Of a stretch of DNA of 64,000 bases, positions 6,969 through 15,615 are shown piece by piece (position 1 is the first letter of the stretch; each line of letters begins with the position of its first letter). A program made the position numbers and the translations under genes. Origin of the DNA: CBDIDH01 sp965277595 (GTDB lineage Bacteria > Planctomycetota > Planctomycetia > Isosphaerales > Isosphaeraceae); NCBI GenBank assembly GCA_965277595.1, contig CBDIDH010000002.1, positions 558,001-622,000 on the forward strand, written 5' to 3'. The notes beneath the pieces are model-generated. The model saw only the letters and a program-made list of their open reading frames with translations, did no database searches and was not told the origin of the DNA.

Positions 6969-7217
6969 CAGGAGGATTGCAATGTCGGTCTCTTCGATGA
7001 CCAATGTCCGATGACCGATGACCAAAAGGCGGAATTTTTCGGTCTTTAGGGTTATTGCGTATTAGGGACTGTTTTTGACGTAAGGTCAAAGGACACAAGG
7101 ACAAAGGGCGGATTTCCCCTTTTGCCCTATGTCCTTCTGCCCTTTGACCTTACGGCTATTCCGCAACAACCCTATTGGTCATCGGTCATCGATCATCGGG
7201 GCTTTGCAATTCTCCTA
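6969..7217. repeat. Large palindrome enclosing a TA-flanked element
   Basis: The left arm about 6969-7026 (AGGAGGATTGCAAT ... CGATGACCGATGACCAA) is an imperfect inverted copy of the right arm about 7177-7217 (TTGGTCATCGGTCATC ... TTTGCAATTCTCCT). The TA-flanked palindromic element at 7047-7175 lies between the arms. Its two ends and the arms together could extrude as one long cruciform. It occupies the 560-bp gap between divergent genes (6839 and 7404), so any promoter for the downstream gene must lie in or after it. Confidence 0.6.
7047..7175 (+). mobile_element. MITE-like element, copy 1 (TA-flanked)
   Basis: It is bounded by TA on both sides, with terminal inverted repeats GGGTTATTGCG (7049-7059) and CCGCAACAACCC (7162-7173). 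The interior is a palindrome, AAGGTCAAAGGACA... against ...TGCCCTTTGACCTT. A second copy with the same ends, the same CTGTTTTTGAC block and the same palindromic organisation lies at 30880-31007 in reverse orientation. TA target duplication plus short TIRs and no coding capacity are typical of MITEs mobilised by IS630/Tc1-mariner-type transposases (established knowledge). No such transposase is in the window. Confidence 0.65.
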
Positions 7218-7403
7218 CCAGCGACAAAGCCCGAACCTTCCGAAGGGTTGGCGACTCAACAAAACAAGGACCAAGGTCGAATGAACCGGCAACGGCGATC
7301 AGACCGCCCCGTTTTCGAGAAAGCACGATGGCCGGCTCTGGCGAGACCGGGCTATCATGCTCGTTTCGTCGAGATCAAGAACGTCCCGCGCGGAGCCAGA
7401 ATC

Positions 7404-7811
7404 GTGACGATCGTCCAGAAGATGCGTGAACAGCTCAAAACGTCCATGAAAGCACGCGACGCGGTCCGGACGAACATGCTCCGGTACTGGATCGCGCAGT
7501 TCACGCTCGGCACCGGCGCGGAGGTCTCGGATGCCGAGGCCCTGAAAAAGATGCGAGGGGTTGTCAAGGAGGCCAGGACCGGCCAGACCTCGTTCACGGA
7601 CGAAGACATCGCCTTGATTCAGGAATGGCTTCCCAGTTCTCTGAGCCGCGGCCAGATTGACGCCGCCCTGGCTCCGGTTCGCGACCAGATCGCCGCCGCG
7701 CCGAAGGAAGGGATGGCCATGGGCCTCGCCATGAAAGCCCTTGCCGGTCAGACCGTCGAGAGCGAGGACGTCAAGGCCGCCGTCACTCAGATCCGTTCCG
7801 GCGGAGACTAA
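7404..7811 (+). CDS. GatB/YqeY domain-containing protein
   Basis: The 135-aa protein matches the YqeY family in length and layout: an N-terminal helical region (QKMREQLKTSMKARDAVRTNMLRYW) followed by a C-terminal GatB-YqeY helical domain (FTDEDIALIQEWLPSSLS ... MGLAMKALAG). Family members resemble the tRNA-binding tail of GatB; the precise role is uncertain. GTG 7404 is favoured by GGAG 8 nt upstream and by alignment to the usual family start. The open frame extends upstream into the palindrome, where coding is implausible. Confidence 0.85.
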   Translation: MTIVQKMREQLKTSMKARDAVRTNMLRYWIAQFTLGTGAEVSDAEALKKMRGVVKEARTGQTSFTDEDIALIQEWLPSSLSRGQIDAALAPVRDQIAAAPKEGMAMGLAMKALAGQTVESEDVKAAVTQIRSGGD

Positions 7812-7824
7812 CCCGCGCGAACCG

Positions 7825-8529
7825 TCAACGCGCACCCCAGAGCGTCTTCACCAGCGATTCCATCTCCGGGTCGTGACGGCGAAGCTCGGCGCGGACAAAC
7901 GGATAAAAGTCATTCGAACCAAAGAAGGCTTCGGTTGACTCGGCGAAATACTCCATCGGGTTTGTCGCCGCATACGCGCGGACGTCCTTGCCGTCGTAAT
8001 GAAGGACCGACGCGTACCGTTTCTCCGCCATCGCACGCTGATACGTCGCCTTGAGGGCGTCGTTTTCAAACCCGCCGTCAAGGAACTGGTGATGATACGC
8101 ATGCGCCAGTTCATGCAAGACCATCCACGGCTGCTCGCGCGTCCAGGTCAGGAAATTGCGGGCGCCGGCGATCTCGACGCAGCGCGCTTTCTCTGGGTTC
8201 ATGTCGTGCTCGCGGAGCCAGCCGGCATCGGGATGATACGCCATGCAAGGATGATGCGTCTCGCGTTCCTCAACCCAGATCCGCACCGTCTTGAGCTTCT
8301 TCAAGGCGTCCTTGGGGACGTTATGCGCAACAATTTCCAGTTGACTGCCTAGCCAGTGGAGCGTTTGCGCGGACAGCTCGGGATGGTCAACCAGAAACGA
8401 CTTGTTGATCAAAACGTTCCAGCCCTCGACCTCGCGCGATTCATACGCGTCGGTCGGGTCGAAGGCGTTGACCTGACCTGTCAAGAAAAGTGGCGTGACC
8501 CAGAGCACCGCAAGTCGAAACGACCGCAT
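7825..8529 (-). CDS. Exported zinc metallopeptidase-like protein (HEXXH)
   Basis: The 234-aa precursor has a signal peptide (MRSFRLAVLWVTPLFLTGQVNA). The zincin motif is HELAH at residues 139-143, with a downstream Glu in EYFAESTEAFFG (about 193-204) as the likely third ligand, as in anthrax lethal factor-like peptidases. The pattern THHPCMAYHPDAGWLREH ahead of the motif is also characteristic of bacterial proteins of this type. It probably acts in the periplasm or outside the cell; the substrate is unknown. ATG 8529 opens the signal peptide. It is convergent with the YqeY gene, 13 bp apart. Confidence 0.8.
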   Translation of the reverse strand: MRSFRLAVLWVTPLFLTGQVNAFDPTDAYESREVEGWNVLINKSFLVDHPELSAQTLHWLGSQLEIVAHNVPKDALKKLKTVRIWVEERETHHPCMAYHPDAGWLREHDMNPEKARCVEIAGARNFLTWTREQPWMVLHELAHAYHHQFLDGGFENDALKATYQRAMAEKRYASVLHYDGKDVRAYAATNPMEYFAESTEAFFGSNDFYPFVRAELRRHDPEMESLVKTLWGAR

Positions 8530-8908
8530 CGATTCTGATCCCCCCTTGGCTTGAAGAATGCGAAGTTTCCGCCTCGCCGGCCTGGCATTATGGCCGTCAA
8601 GCATCCCGAAAAATACCTACCTTCCTAACGATCTTCCTGCCCAGATTGCGAAACACAATCTCCACATCTCCCCTATCTTTCTCAATTTCGCTCAACTTGC
8701 TCGTTTTGTTATTGACAGGAGAGTCCCGCGCAGAGAAAACAAAGTGTCCAGTCAAACTGGATAAGGAGGATGGCATGAAGCTTCGAGGCAAGCCGGGCAA
8801 GATTCGCTGATGATAGGAATCTTTCCGGCAAAAGTGGACCCGCGACCCAGGGAGAGGGCAACGGGAGACATGGTAGGCCGACACTTTTTCTCTTGAGGGC
8901 CCTCTACG
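8530..8908. other. Divergent intergenic region, 379 bp
   Basis: This is the shared upstream region of the metallopeptidase and DUF4214 genes. It is AT-richer around 8620-8760. TTGACA occurs at 8714-8719 but no convincing -10 box follows at the right distance. A GGGAGA run precedes the DUF4214 start. No RNA gene or repeat is seen. Confidence 0.4.
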
Positions 8909-9667
8909 ATGAAAAACCGACGACAGTTCCGCCCGACCATGATTGACCGTCTGGAGGACCGCCTTGTCCTCAGCCAGGGTGTCGTGGCACCGTCACTGGT
9001 GACCGTCTTGACCCCGGTGGCCGGCTCGGTGCAGGCCCAGAACCTTGCCTACGTCAAGTCGCTCTACGCCTATGTGGGCGAGACGCCCAGCTCGGCGGGA
9101 CTGACGTACCACACCGCGGAGTTGAACAATGGCGCCTTGAGCCGATATCAGCTCGCGCAAGCCTTCCTCAGGACGACGGCGTTCAAGAACGTCGAGACCA
9201 CCGACCTCTTCAACCTGCTCCTCAACCGGGCGCCGACGACCGCGGAACTCAAGTACTACGCACAGAACAACAACGGAACGACGCACTCGCTCGCCATCGA
9301 GGCGGAACAGATTATCGGTTCGGCGGAATACTTCAGCCTCGCCGGGGGCACGAACGCGGGGTTCATCGCGCGGGCTTACCGCAACATCTTCGCTCGCGAC
9401 GTCGACGCCGGCTCGCAGTTCTGGATCAATGCCCTGAGCAAGGGCGTCTCGCGTCAGCAGGTCGCCGCGGACCTGCTTCAGTCACCCGAAGGGGCGACGA
9501 ATCTCGTCGACATCGCCTACCAGCAGACTCTCCTCCGCGCGCCGGACTCGGGAAGCTCCGTCTACGTCAAGGCTCTCCAGGGCGGCACGACGTACGAGAA
9601 CGTTCTGGCCTCGCTGCTGGCCTCTCCTGAGTTCTACGCGGCCTCCCAGACTCGGGTCTTCGTCTGA
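8909..9667 (+). CDS. DUF4214 domain-containing exported/surface protein
   Basis: The 252-aa protein starts MKNRRQFRPTMIDRLEDRLVLS, the LEPR-XLL-type planctomycete N-terminal motif thought to mark exported proteins. It is followed by repeated DUF4214-like units (YVKSLYAYVGETPSSAGLTYH, FNLLLNRAPTTAELKYYA, AYRNIFARDVDAGSQFWINAL, AYQQTLLRAPDSGSSVYVKAL). These helical repeats occur in bacterial surface and S-layer-like proteins. The gene stands alone, with a hairpin terminator 126 bp downstream. An extracellular structural or adhesive role is the likeliest. Confidence 0.85.
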   Translation: MKNRRQFRPTMIDRLEDRLVLSQGVVAPSLVTVLTPVAGSVQAQNLAYVKSLYAYVGETPSSAGLTYHTAELNNGALSRYQLAQAFLRTTAFKNVETTDLFNLLLNRAPTTAELKYYAQNNNGTTHSLAIEAEQIIGSAEYFSLAGGTNAGFIARAYRNIFARDVDAGSQFWINALSKGVSRQQVAADLLQSPEGATNLVDIAYQQTLLRAPDSGSSVYVKALQGGTTYENVLASLLASPEFYAASQTRVFV

Positions 9668-9792
9668 GAACCGATCCGAAAGAACTCGGGACGGCCTGAG
9701 TTTCGACAAGGACCGGATCGATACGGTGTTCTCCATGATCGGTCCTTTCCCTGGCGAAGAGAACGACCTGGAACCTGAAACAAGGAGAGAGC

Positions 9793-9823
9793 GGCGGGGT
9801 GAGGCCCTTGGCCTGACCCCGCC
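9793..9823. terminator. Hairpin terminator between convergent genes
   Basis: GGCGGGGT..GGCC, a 3-nt loop, then GGCC..ACCCCGCC forms a strong GC stem between the ends of the DUF4214 gene and the ABC exporter gene. There is no long T run on either side. It probably serves both genes. Confidence 0.6.
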
Positions 9824-9834
9824 CTTCCCTTGAA

Positions 9835-11760
9835 TTAACCGCCGGCGATCCCCAGGCGCTGAAGTTCGACCATCTCGCGGTAATGTCCCTCTCGGGCCAT
9901 AAGTTCGTCGTGTGCTCCCATTTCGACGACCGATCCAGAGTCAAGCACGAGGATGCGGTCGGCCTTCTGGATCGTGCTCAGCCGGTGTGCGATCACGAAC
10001 GAGGTTCGACCCTCCATCAGGGCCGAGAGGCCCGACTGAATCAAGCGCTCACTGTGCGAGTCAAGGTTGCTCGTTGCCTCGTCAAGGATGAAAACCTTCG
10101 GGTCGGCCAGCACGGCGCGAGCAATCGCCAGACGCTGACGCTGACCACCGCTGAGCTTCACCCCGCGCTCGCCGATCACCGTATCGTACCCCTCGGGCAG
10201 GGTCTCGATGAACTCGTCGGCATTGGCCACCCGGGCCGCCCGGCTGACGTCGCGCGCGGAAGCCCTACGCGAGGCGTAGGCGATGTTCTCGGCCACCGTG
10301 CCGTCAAAGAGAAAGACATCCTGCTCGACGATCCCGAGTAACCGTCGGTAACTCTCAACCCGGATCTCACCCAGGTCCATTCCGTCGAGCCGGATCACCC
10401 CTTCGGTCGGGTCATAAAACCGCGCGATCAGGTTACAGAGTGTCGTCTTGCCCGCCCCGCTCCGGCCCACCAGGGCGATCGTCTCGCCGGGCTCAACCTT
10501 GAGGTCAACCTCGCGGAGCACGAGTGTCTCGGACTCGGGATAACGGAACGACACACCCTTCAATTCGATCCGGCCGGCGACCGATGCCTTGCGGACGATC
10601 AGGGCGCCGGAGCGATCGGCCATCTCACGAGGTTCGGCCAGGGTGTCGAGCACCCGGTCAAACCCGGCGAGATTGTTTTGAAGTTGCGTGACGGTCGTCG
10701 CGATCACGGTCATCGGTTCCAGAAGCATCGCCAGATAGACGAGGAACATCATCAGGTCGCCGAGCGAGAGTCGACCGTGAAGCACGGCGAGGCCGCCGTA
10801 AAACAAGAGCGCGGCCGAGGAGAGCGGAAGCAGAAAGTCCCAGAGCCCCTCGACGGCGCGTGACCACCACCAGGCGAAGAGTTCCTTGCGAGTCAGGAGG
10901 TGACTCTCGCCGACGAACCGGGCCGCCTCGGTGCGCTGTCGACCGAAGGCGCGAACGACTCGCATCCCGCCGAAAGCCTCGGCGGTGGTTGCGTCGATCT
11001 CTTGCCTTTGCTCGCGGACAGCCCGGTAGAGCGTCCGCAGGCGGCGGTTCCAGAATCGGTCCGTCCAGGCGAGCGCGGGCACGAGGGCAATCGAACCGAG
11101 CAGGAACCGCCAGTCCACCCAGGCCAGGACCGCCAGGCCGCTGCCAAGCTGGACGACCGCTCTCCAGGGGTTGTAGATCATTGAGAAAACCAGGTCGCCG
11201 ACGCCATCGGCGTCTTCACGGAGCAGGCTCGCCGCGCCACCGGCCTTGATCTGGTAAATCCTGTGCAAGGGGAGCCGCGCCGCGTGCTCAAAGACCCGTC
11301 GGCGGACGTCCACTTGCAACCGCTTCGCCGTTCTTGTCGCCTGCCAGCGTCCCCAGAGCCCCAGCAGCGTGCCGATGGCCGAGACCGTCAGGACGGTGAT
11401 CGCCAGGGCGGTCAATCGCGCCTCGGGCCGGGCTGGCACGGGAAGCCAGCTCGGCAACCAGGCCGGGGGGCCTTTGCCGAGCAAGACGTTGTCAATGACA
11501 AGCTTCGTGGCGGCCGGAGGCAAGAACCGCAGGAGCGTCGCCGCGGAAAGCGTCGCCAGCGCCGCGATGATTGTGAGGCGGTGTCCCTTCAAAAGGCCGA
11601 GCAATTCCCGATAAAGACCGCCGAGCGATCGCGTCTTTGGCCCTGAGCGTCGCGACGTCGCCAGGGCTCCTCGCGCCGCGCGCCAGTCGGCTCGGAACCG
11701 TGCGAAACGTAAGCGACTGGCCAACCTGAGATTCAGCGACACCGTGAGCCCCCCTTGCAT
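9835..11760 (-). CDS. ABC transporter, fused permease/ATPase (MsbA/exporter type)
   Basis: The 641-aa half-transporter has an N-terminal transmembrane domain of about six helices (residues about 60-350) followed by the nucleotide-binding domain. The latter carries Walker A GRSGAGKTTLC, Q-loop VEQDVFLFDG, signature LSGGQRQRLAIARA, Walker B VFILDEATSNLD and switch His in IAHRLSTIQKADR. Homodimers export lipids or hydrophobic compounds across the inner membrane. The substrate is not predictable; lipid A/lipid flipping is possible. ATG 11760 has little Shine-Dalgarno support. GTG 11742 (VSLNLRLASR), preceded by AAGGGGGG, is an alternative that removes six residues. Confidence 0.9.
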   Translation of the reverse strand: MQGGLTVSLNLRLASRLRFARFRADWRAARGALATSRRSGPKTRSLGGLYRELLGLLKGHRLTIIAALATLSAATLLRFLPPAATKLVIDNVLLGKGPPAWLPSWLPVPARPEARLTALAITVLTVSAIGTLLGLWGRWQATRTAKRLQVDVRRRVFEHAARLPLHRIYQIKAGGAASLLREDADGVGDLVFSMIYNPWRAVVQLGSGLAVLAWVDWRFLLGSIALVPALAWTDRFWNRRLRTLYRAVREQRQEIDATTAEAFGGMRVVRAFGRQRTEAARFVGESHLLTRKELFAWWWSRAVEGLWDFLLPLSSAALLFYGGLAVLHGRLSLGDLMMFLVYLAMLLEPMTVIATTVTQLQNNLAGFDRVLDTLAEPREMADRSGALIVRKASVAGRIELKGVSFRYPESETLVLREVDLKVEPGETIALVGRSGAGKTTLCNLIARFYDPTEGVIRLDGMDLGEIRVESYRRLLGIVEQDVFLFDGTVAENIAYASRRASARDVSRAARVANADEFIETLPEGYDTVIGERGVKLSGGQRQRLAIARAVLADPKVFILDEATSNLDSHSERLIQSGLSALMEGRTSFVIAHRLSTIQKADRILVLDSGSVVEMGAHDELMAREGHYREMVELQRLGIAGG

Positions 11761-12091
11761 GCTAGCCGGGCGAGGGTTTCGGCCCTGAGCCCTTCCGGCC
11801 TTTCCTCATCATAGGCGATCGGGCCAGACGTGGCTCGCCCCAACGGTCCGGAGAGTTTGCGGCGTCAAGGTTTACCACGACCGCCGCGGGCCGCGGAAAT
11901 CCAACTGGCCGGTTGCGGACGCGCGAAAATTGCGATACGTTAAAAAGTCATCAACACCAGCCCGGAATGCTAGGCCGCGAGCTTTTCGATGCGGCTTGAC
12001 TGGCGTTGATCAACTCGTCACAAAGCGAGGCCATCGACGGCCCGGATGCCCCCGATCGAGCCCGGTTCATCCCCCGTTATCGGAGGCTAAC
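11761..12091. other. Divergent intergenic region, 331 bp
   Basis: It separates the ABC exporter from the HhH gene. It contains an AT-rich patch near 11925-11955 and TTGACT at 11997-12002, but no matching -10. A good GGAGG sits at 12082-12086 for the downstream gene. Nothing else is recognised. Confidence 0.4.
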
Positions 12092-13015
12092 ATGTTTTCC
12101 AACCGGCTGAAGAACACTCCCGCGGCCCTTCGGCTCGCGCTCGCCCTGGCTGCCGGCGTCTTTCTGACGCTCGACGCCGCCGCTCAGGCACAAGACCCGG
12201 CCCCCGCCAAGACAAAAGCGGCGGCGCAGGCCAGGTCCAAAGACAAAGAGATCAAGCCCCTCGACCTGAACACGGCGACGCCCCAGGAAATGGCCGAGAA
12301 CCTCCCAGGGGTCGGTGAGGCCACCGCGGCCAAGATCGTCGCCGGACGACCTTATCGGTCGGTTGACGACCTCGCCAAGGCGGGCGTCTCGGAGCGGGAA
12401 ATTGAGCGGATTCGTTCCCTGGTCACCGTCGTTGCGCCGGCGGAAGCTCGACCGAAGGCCGCCAGTCGGCCCAAAATGACCAGCGCCGAACCAACCCCGG
12501 CCCATCCCGGAGAAATCGACCTGAACACGGCCAACGCCGCGCAACTGGAAACCCTCCCCGGCATCGGCCCCGCGCACGCCCGTGAGATCATCGCCGGCCG
12601 CCCCTACACCTCGCTCGACGACCTTCAACGGGTCAAGGGGCTTGGCAAGGCCAAGATCGACGCCCTTCGCGACCACGTGAGTCTCTCAACCCCCGAGGCG
12701 CCCGTCACCAAGACCCGCCCCGTGGCCCCCGTCACCCGACCGGAGCCAAGGCCCCCAACCTCCACCACCAGCGCGCCCGAACCCAAGCGCGTGACCCGTC
12801 CGATGACGAAGGCCGCCCCGGGACGGCCGGTCAACCTGAACACGGCCAGCCGAGAGCAACTCGACGCCTTGCCCGGAATCGGTCCCGTCAAGGCCCAGGC
12901 CATCCTCGACTACCGACAGGCGCAGCCCTTCAAGACCCCCGAAGACGTGATGAAGGTCAAGGGGATCAAGGAAGGCGAGTTCTCCAAGATCCGCGACATG
13001 ATTACCGTGGAATAG
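12092..13015 (+). CDS. Exported protein with three ComEA-type helix-hairpin-helix domains
   Basis: The 307-aa precursor has a signal peptide (RLALALAAGVFLTLDAAAQA). Three copies of a ComEA-like HhH unit follow, at about residues 50-110, 140-195 and 245-305. Each starts with D/VNLNTA-type sequence (LDLNTATPQEM, IDLNTANAAQL, VNLNTASREQL) and carries LPGVGEATA or LPGIGPxxA. Pro/Ala/Thr-rich linkers separate them. Single-HhH ComEA binds double-stranded DNA during natural uptake; three in one exported protein suggest multivalent DNA binding. ATG 12092 has GGAGG 5 nt upstream. An S1/P1 nuclease gene follows after 43 nt, suggesting a joint role in extracellular DNA handling. Confidence 0.85.
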   Translation: MFSNRLKNTPAALRLALALAAGVFLTLDAAAQAQDPAPAKTKAAAQARSKDKEIKPLDLNTATPQEMAENLPGVGEATAAKIVAGRPYRSVDDLAKAGVSEREIERIRSLVTVVAPAEARPKAASRPKMTSAEPTPAHPGEIDLNTANAAQLETLPGIGPAHAREIIAGRPYTSLDDLQRVKGLGKAKIDALRDHVSLSTPEAPVTKTRPVAPVTRPEPRPPTSTTSAPEPKRVTRPMTKAAPGRPVNLNTASREQLDALPGIGPVKAQAILDYRQAQPFKTPEDVMKVKGIKEGEFSKIRDMITVE

Positions 13016-13058
13016 CCGCAACGCGATCAGCCCCGGAAAAAATCGAGGATCTCCCCAG

Positions 13059-13880
13059 ATGTTATCGAAGACTCACCGCCGCCGGGGCTGGTTCCTGTTC
13101 ATGCCGCTCGTCCTTCTCGTCTGCTCACAGCCCGCGCTCGCCTGGGGTCCGCACGGGCATCGCATCGCCACAAGAATTGCCGTGGCCCGGCTCTCTCCCG
13201 CCGCCCGAGCCGCGGTCCGCGAAATCCTCCACCCCGGCGATACGCTCGTCGGCGAATCGGACTGGGCCGACCACGACGGACACAACGCCGTGCCCGGAAG
13301 CGCTCCCTGGCACTATGTGAACGTGCCGATCTCCGCCCCGCGCTACGACGCCCGATTCTGCCAGAACGGCAACTGTGTTGTTGACAAGATCAAGCACTAT
13401 CGCACGGTCCTCGCCGACCGCAAGGCGTCGAAGTCTGACCGTGCGCGGGCCTTGCTCTTCCTCGTCCACTTTATCGAGGACGTCCACCAACCGCTTCACG
13501 TCGGCGACAAGAAGGACAACGGCGGCAACCTCACCCAGATCCAGTTCCTCGGCGAAGGAGTGAACCTTCACCGGCTCTGGGACTCGACTCTGATCAGCGA
13601 CTTCAGCCGCGACGATTCCGTCTGGGTCGAGTCGATCGATCCGCTACTGACTCGCGAAAATGTCGAGGACTGGTCGAAAGGCAGCGTCGAATCCTGGGCG
13701 GACGAGAGTCTTCAGGACGCGAAGCTCGCCTATCATTTTCCCCCTGGCTCGGCTCGGCCGATCGAGAGTGGCGACCGCCTCGGCCGCGACTATGCCCGGT
13801 TCGCTCTACCGATCATCCGCCTCCGCCTGGCGCAGGCAGGCGTTCGCGTCGCCAACGAGCTGAATGCGATCTTCCCGTGA
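13059..13880 (+). CDS. S1/P1 nuclease
   Basis: The 273-aa precursor has a signal peptide ending ALA, leaving mature Trp29 in WGPHGH. In S1/P1 and phospholipase C-like trinuclear zinc enzymes the N-terminal Trp itself is a ligand. The other ligand motifs are present: SDWADH, HYVNVP, FLVHFIEDVHQPLHVG and NLHRLWDS. The two Cys in FCQNGNCV match the usual disulfide. The enzyme would degrade single-stranded DNA/RNA or nucleotides outside the cytoplasm. It is followed by a cysteine-peptidase-like gene with a 1-nt overlap and preceded by the triple-HhH gene. Confidence 0.93.
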   Translation: MLSKTHRRRGWFLFMPLVLLVCSQPALAWGPHGHRIATRIAVARLSPAARAAVREILHPGDTLVGESDWADHDGHNAVPGSAPWHYVNVPISAPRYDARFCQNGNCVVDKIKHYRTVLADRKASKSDRARALLFLVHFIEDVHQPLHVGDKKDNGGNLTQIQFLGEGVNLHRLWDSTLISDFSRDDSVWVESIDPLLTRENVEDWSKGSVESWADESLQDAKLAYHFPPGSARPIESGDRLGRDYARFALPIIRLRLAQAGVRVANELNAIFP

Positions 13881-14500
13881 TGCCAACCCGAACTCGTTAC
13901 GCCACTGTCATTGTTCTGGCCGTCCTCGGTCTTCCTGGCGCGGGACCCGCCCGCGACAAAAAGGCCAAGGACGAAAGCGATCTGCCTCCGTTGAACCGAA
14001 AGGTCGTCGATTTCGCGCAGGCGCATCGCGGCGAGAAGGTGGCCGACGGTCAGTGTACGGCGCTGGCGACCGAAGCCCTTCGCGAGGCCGGAGCGAAGCG
14101 TTTTCCGTTCCACGGCACCGGCGGCGATTACGTCTGGGGCCGCCCCGTCCCCTCCTTTCGCGAGGCGATTCCGGGCGACATCGTGCAGTTCCGCGACGCG
14201 GTCTTTCGGGGCAGGGCGTCTCTCTCCGGTCACCGCTCAATGACCTGGCATCAGGAATATTCGCACCACACGGCGATCGTCGCCGAGATTCGCGCCGGGG
14301 GGAAGATCGTCATCGTGCTCCATCAGAATGTCGGGCCGACCACCATGAGCGTCGACCGCAGGCAGACCGTGACCGAGACGACGCTCCGTGTCGACTCGCT
14401 TCAGAAAGGGGGCCAGGTCTGGATCTATCGGCCCCTTTCCGCTGACGATTCGCGGCAGACTCCGACTATCGAAGGCGCGGTTGAGGCGTCGGACCCGTGA
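13880..14500 (+). CDS. Exported CHAP/NlpC-like cysteine hydrolase (putative)
   Basis: The 206-aa precursor has a short signal peptide. The papain-like amidase pattern is visible: Cys59 in VADGQCTALATEALREAG, a PGDIVQF strand and His130 in YSHHTAIVAEI, followed by IVLHQNVG. This is the order of CHAP peptidoglycan amidases. ATG 13880 overlaps the nuclease stop codon by one base (TGATG), indicating coupled translation. The product probably cleaves peptide or amide bonds in the envelope. The call is moderate because sequence beyond the Cys and His blocks is divergent. Confidence 0.65.
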   Translation: MPTRTRYATVIVLAVLGLPGAGPARDKKAKDESDLPPLNRKVVDFAQAHRGEKVADGQCTALATEALREAGAKRFPFHGTGGDYVWGRPVPSFREAIPGDIVQFRDAVFRGRASLSGHRSMTWHQEYSHHTAIVAEIRAGGKIVIVLHQNVGPTTMSVDRRQTVTETTLRVDSLQKGGQVWIYRPLSADDSRQTPTIEGAVEASDP

Positions 14501-15615
14501 AGGATCTCCTCAACAGGCTGATCCAGTCGATCCCCGGCGGAAATAGCGGCCGGGTCCGCGAGGCCGCGCGCGACGAGCCCGTACCGCCTTCTCAGAAATC
14601 GATCCAGCTCCAGGAGGTCGGCCGACTCCCGCGCGACCCCAAGGCCGCCCGGCGGGTGGTCGAGGCGCGCCGCGAACAGTTCGGCGAACATCACCCCGAT
14701 TACGCCGAGAGCCTGAGCCACCTGGGCAGCCTTCTCTTCGAGCGCGGCGATCACGACTCGGCCGAGCCTCTGCTTCGCCAGGCGGTGACGATCCGCAAGG
14801 CTGCGCTCGGCGGCAATCACCCCGAGGTCAGGGCCGACCTCCAGACGCTTGAGGCGATCCTTGAGGCTCGATCGCGGCCGACGATCCGCGTCCCCGACAA
14901 TTCCGGAGGCGCCTCGAACCACATCCCGATTCCCGCGTCGGCCAGCGACACGGCCCTGGAGCAACTGGCTCGCGGCCCCCGCGAGATTGCCGTCGAGGCC
15001 CGCGGCCTGGCCGAGACCTTCGCCCAGATCGGCGCCTCGATGGCAATGGCCGGACAGCGGATGCGCGAGGGCCTTCCCCCACCCTTCCCCTTGCTGAACG
15101 ACGCCGCCGCCTGCCATAACGCCTTCGTCATGCTCCACGACGAGGCCGTCCGACGCGCCGGCGCGGCCGATCTTGCTCCGGCCGAGGGAACCGTCCTCAG
15201 TCTGCTCGATCTCGCCGGTTTAATGGATCGGCTGGTCCAGCTTGAGGAAGAACGCGCGAGAATCACGGCCGACCGGCTTCATTCGCTGAGCCTTCTTGAT
15301 CGGGTTCTCTCGCTCCGACACAGGATCGCCGCCGAGTCGTCCTTGCTCGGCCCCTGCCACGACGCCGCCCGGGAGCTTCGGAGCCGACTGGCCGACATTT
15401 CCAATCGCGCGAGCCTTCCCGACGACGCCTTGCGCCTGGCCAGCGGTCAGCACCCTCTCGCCGCCCTGCTTCGGCTGCTGGAACCTGACCGTTCCTTGTC
15501 GGACGACGAATGGTCGCGGCTTCGTGTCGAGGTGGTCAACGCCTTTGGACGCCCTCTCGCCGCGGCGGCCGTTCGCGGTCGGCTCGCCCCGGCGACCGAC
15601 GACCGAGCCGGGTGA
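14497..15615 (+). CDS. Tetratricopeptide-repeat protein
   Basis: The 372-aa protein starts at GTG 14497, overlapping the previous stop (GTGA). One clear kinesin-light-chain-type TPR pair lies at about residues 45-120 (HPDYAESLSHLGSLLFERGDHDSAEPLLRQA, then NHPEVRADLQTLEAIL). The remainder is helical and coiled-coil-like (VQLEEERARITADRLHSLSLLDRVL) without a recognised fold. No signal peptide is seen, so it is probably cytoplasmic. Its position as last gene of the HhH/nuclease/CHAP series suggests a scaffold or regulatory role for that module (inference). Confidence 0.75.
   Translation: MKDLLNRLIQSIPGGNSGRVREAARDEPVPPSQKSIQLQEVGRLPRDPKAARRVVEARREQFGEHHPDYAESLSHLGSLLFERGDHDSAEPLLRQAVTIRKAALGGNHPEVRADLQTLEAILEARSRPTIRVPDNSGGASNHIPIPASASDTALEQLARGPREIAVEARGLAETFAQIGASMAMAGQRMREGLPPPFPLLNDAAACHNAFVMLHDEAVRRAGAADLAPAEGTVLSLLDLAGLMDRLVQLEEERARITADRLHSLSLLDRVLSLRHRIAAESSLLGPCHDAARELRSRLADISNRASLPDDALRLASGQHPLAALLRLLEPDRSLSDDEWSRLRVEVVNAFGRPLAAAAVRGRLAPATDDRAG

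Noticed and set aside
8714..8740. Promoter with TTGACA before the DUF4214 gene
   Set aside because: No acceptable -10 hexamer at 16-18 nt; kept only as a comment.
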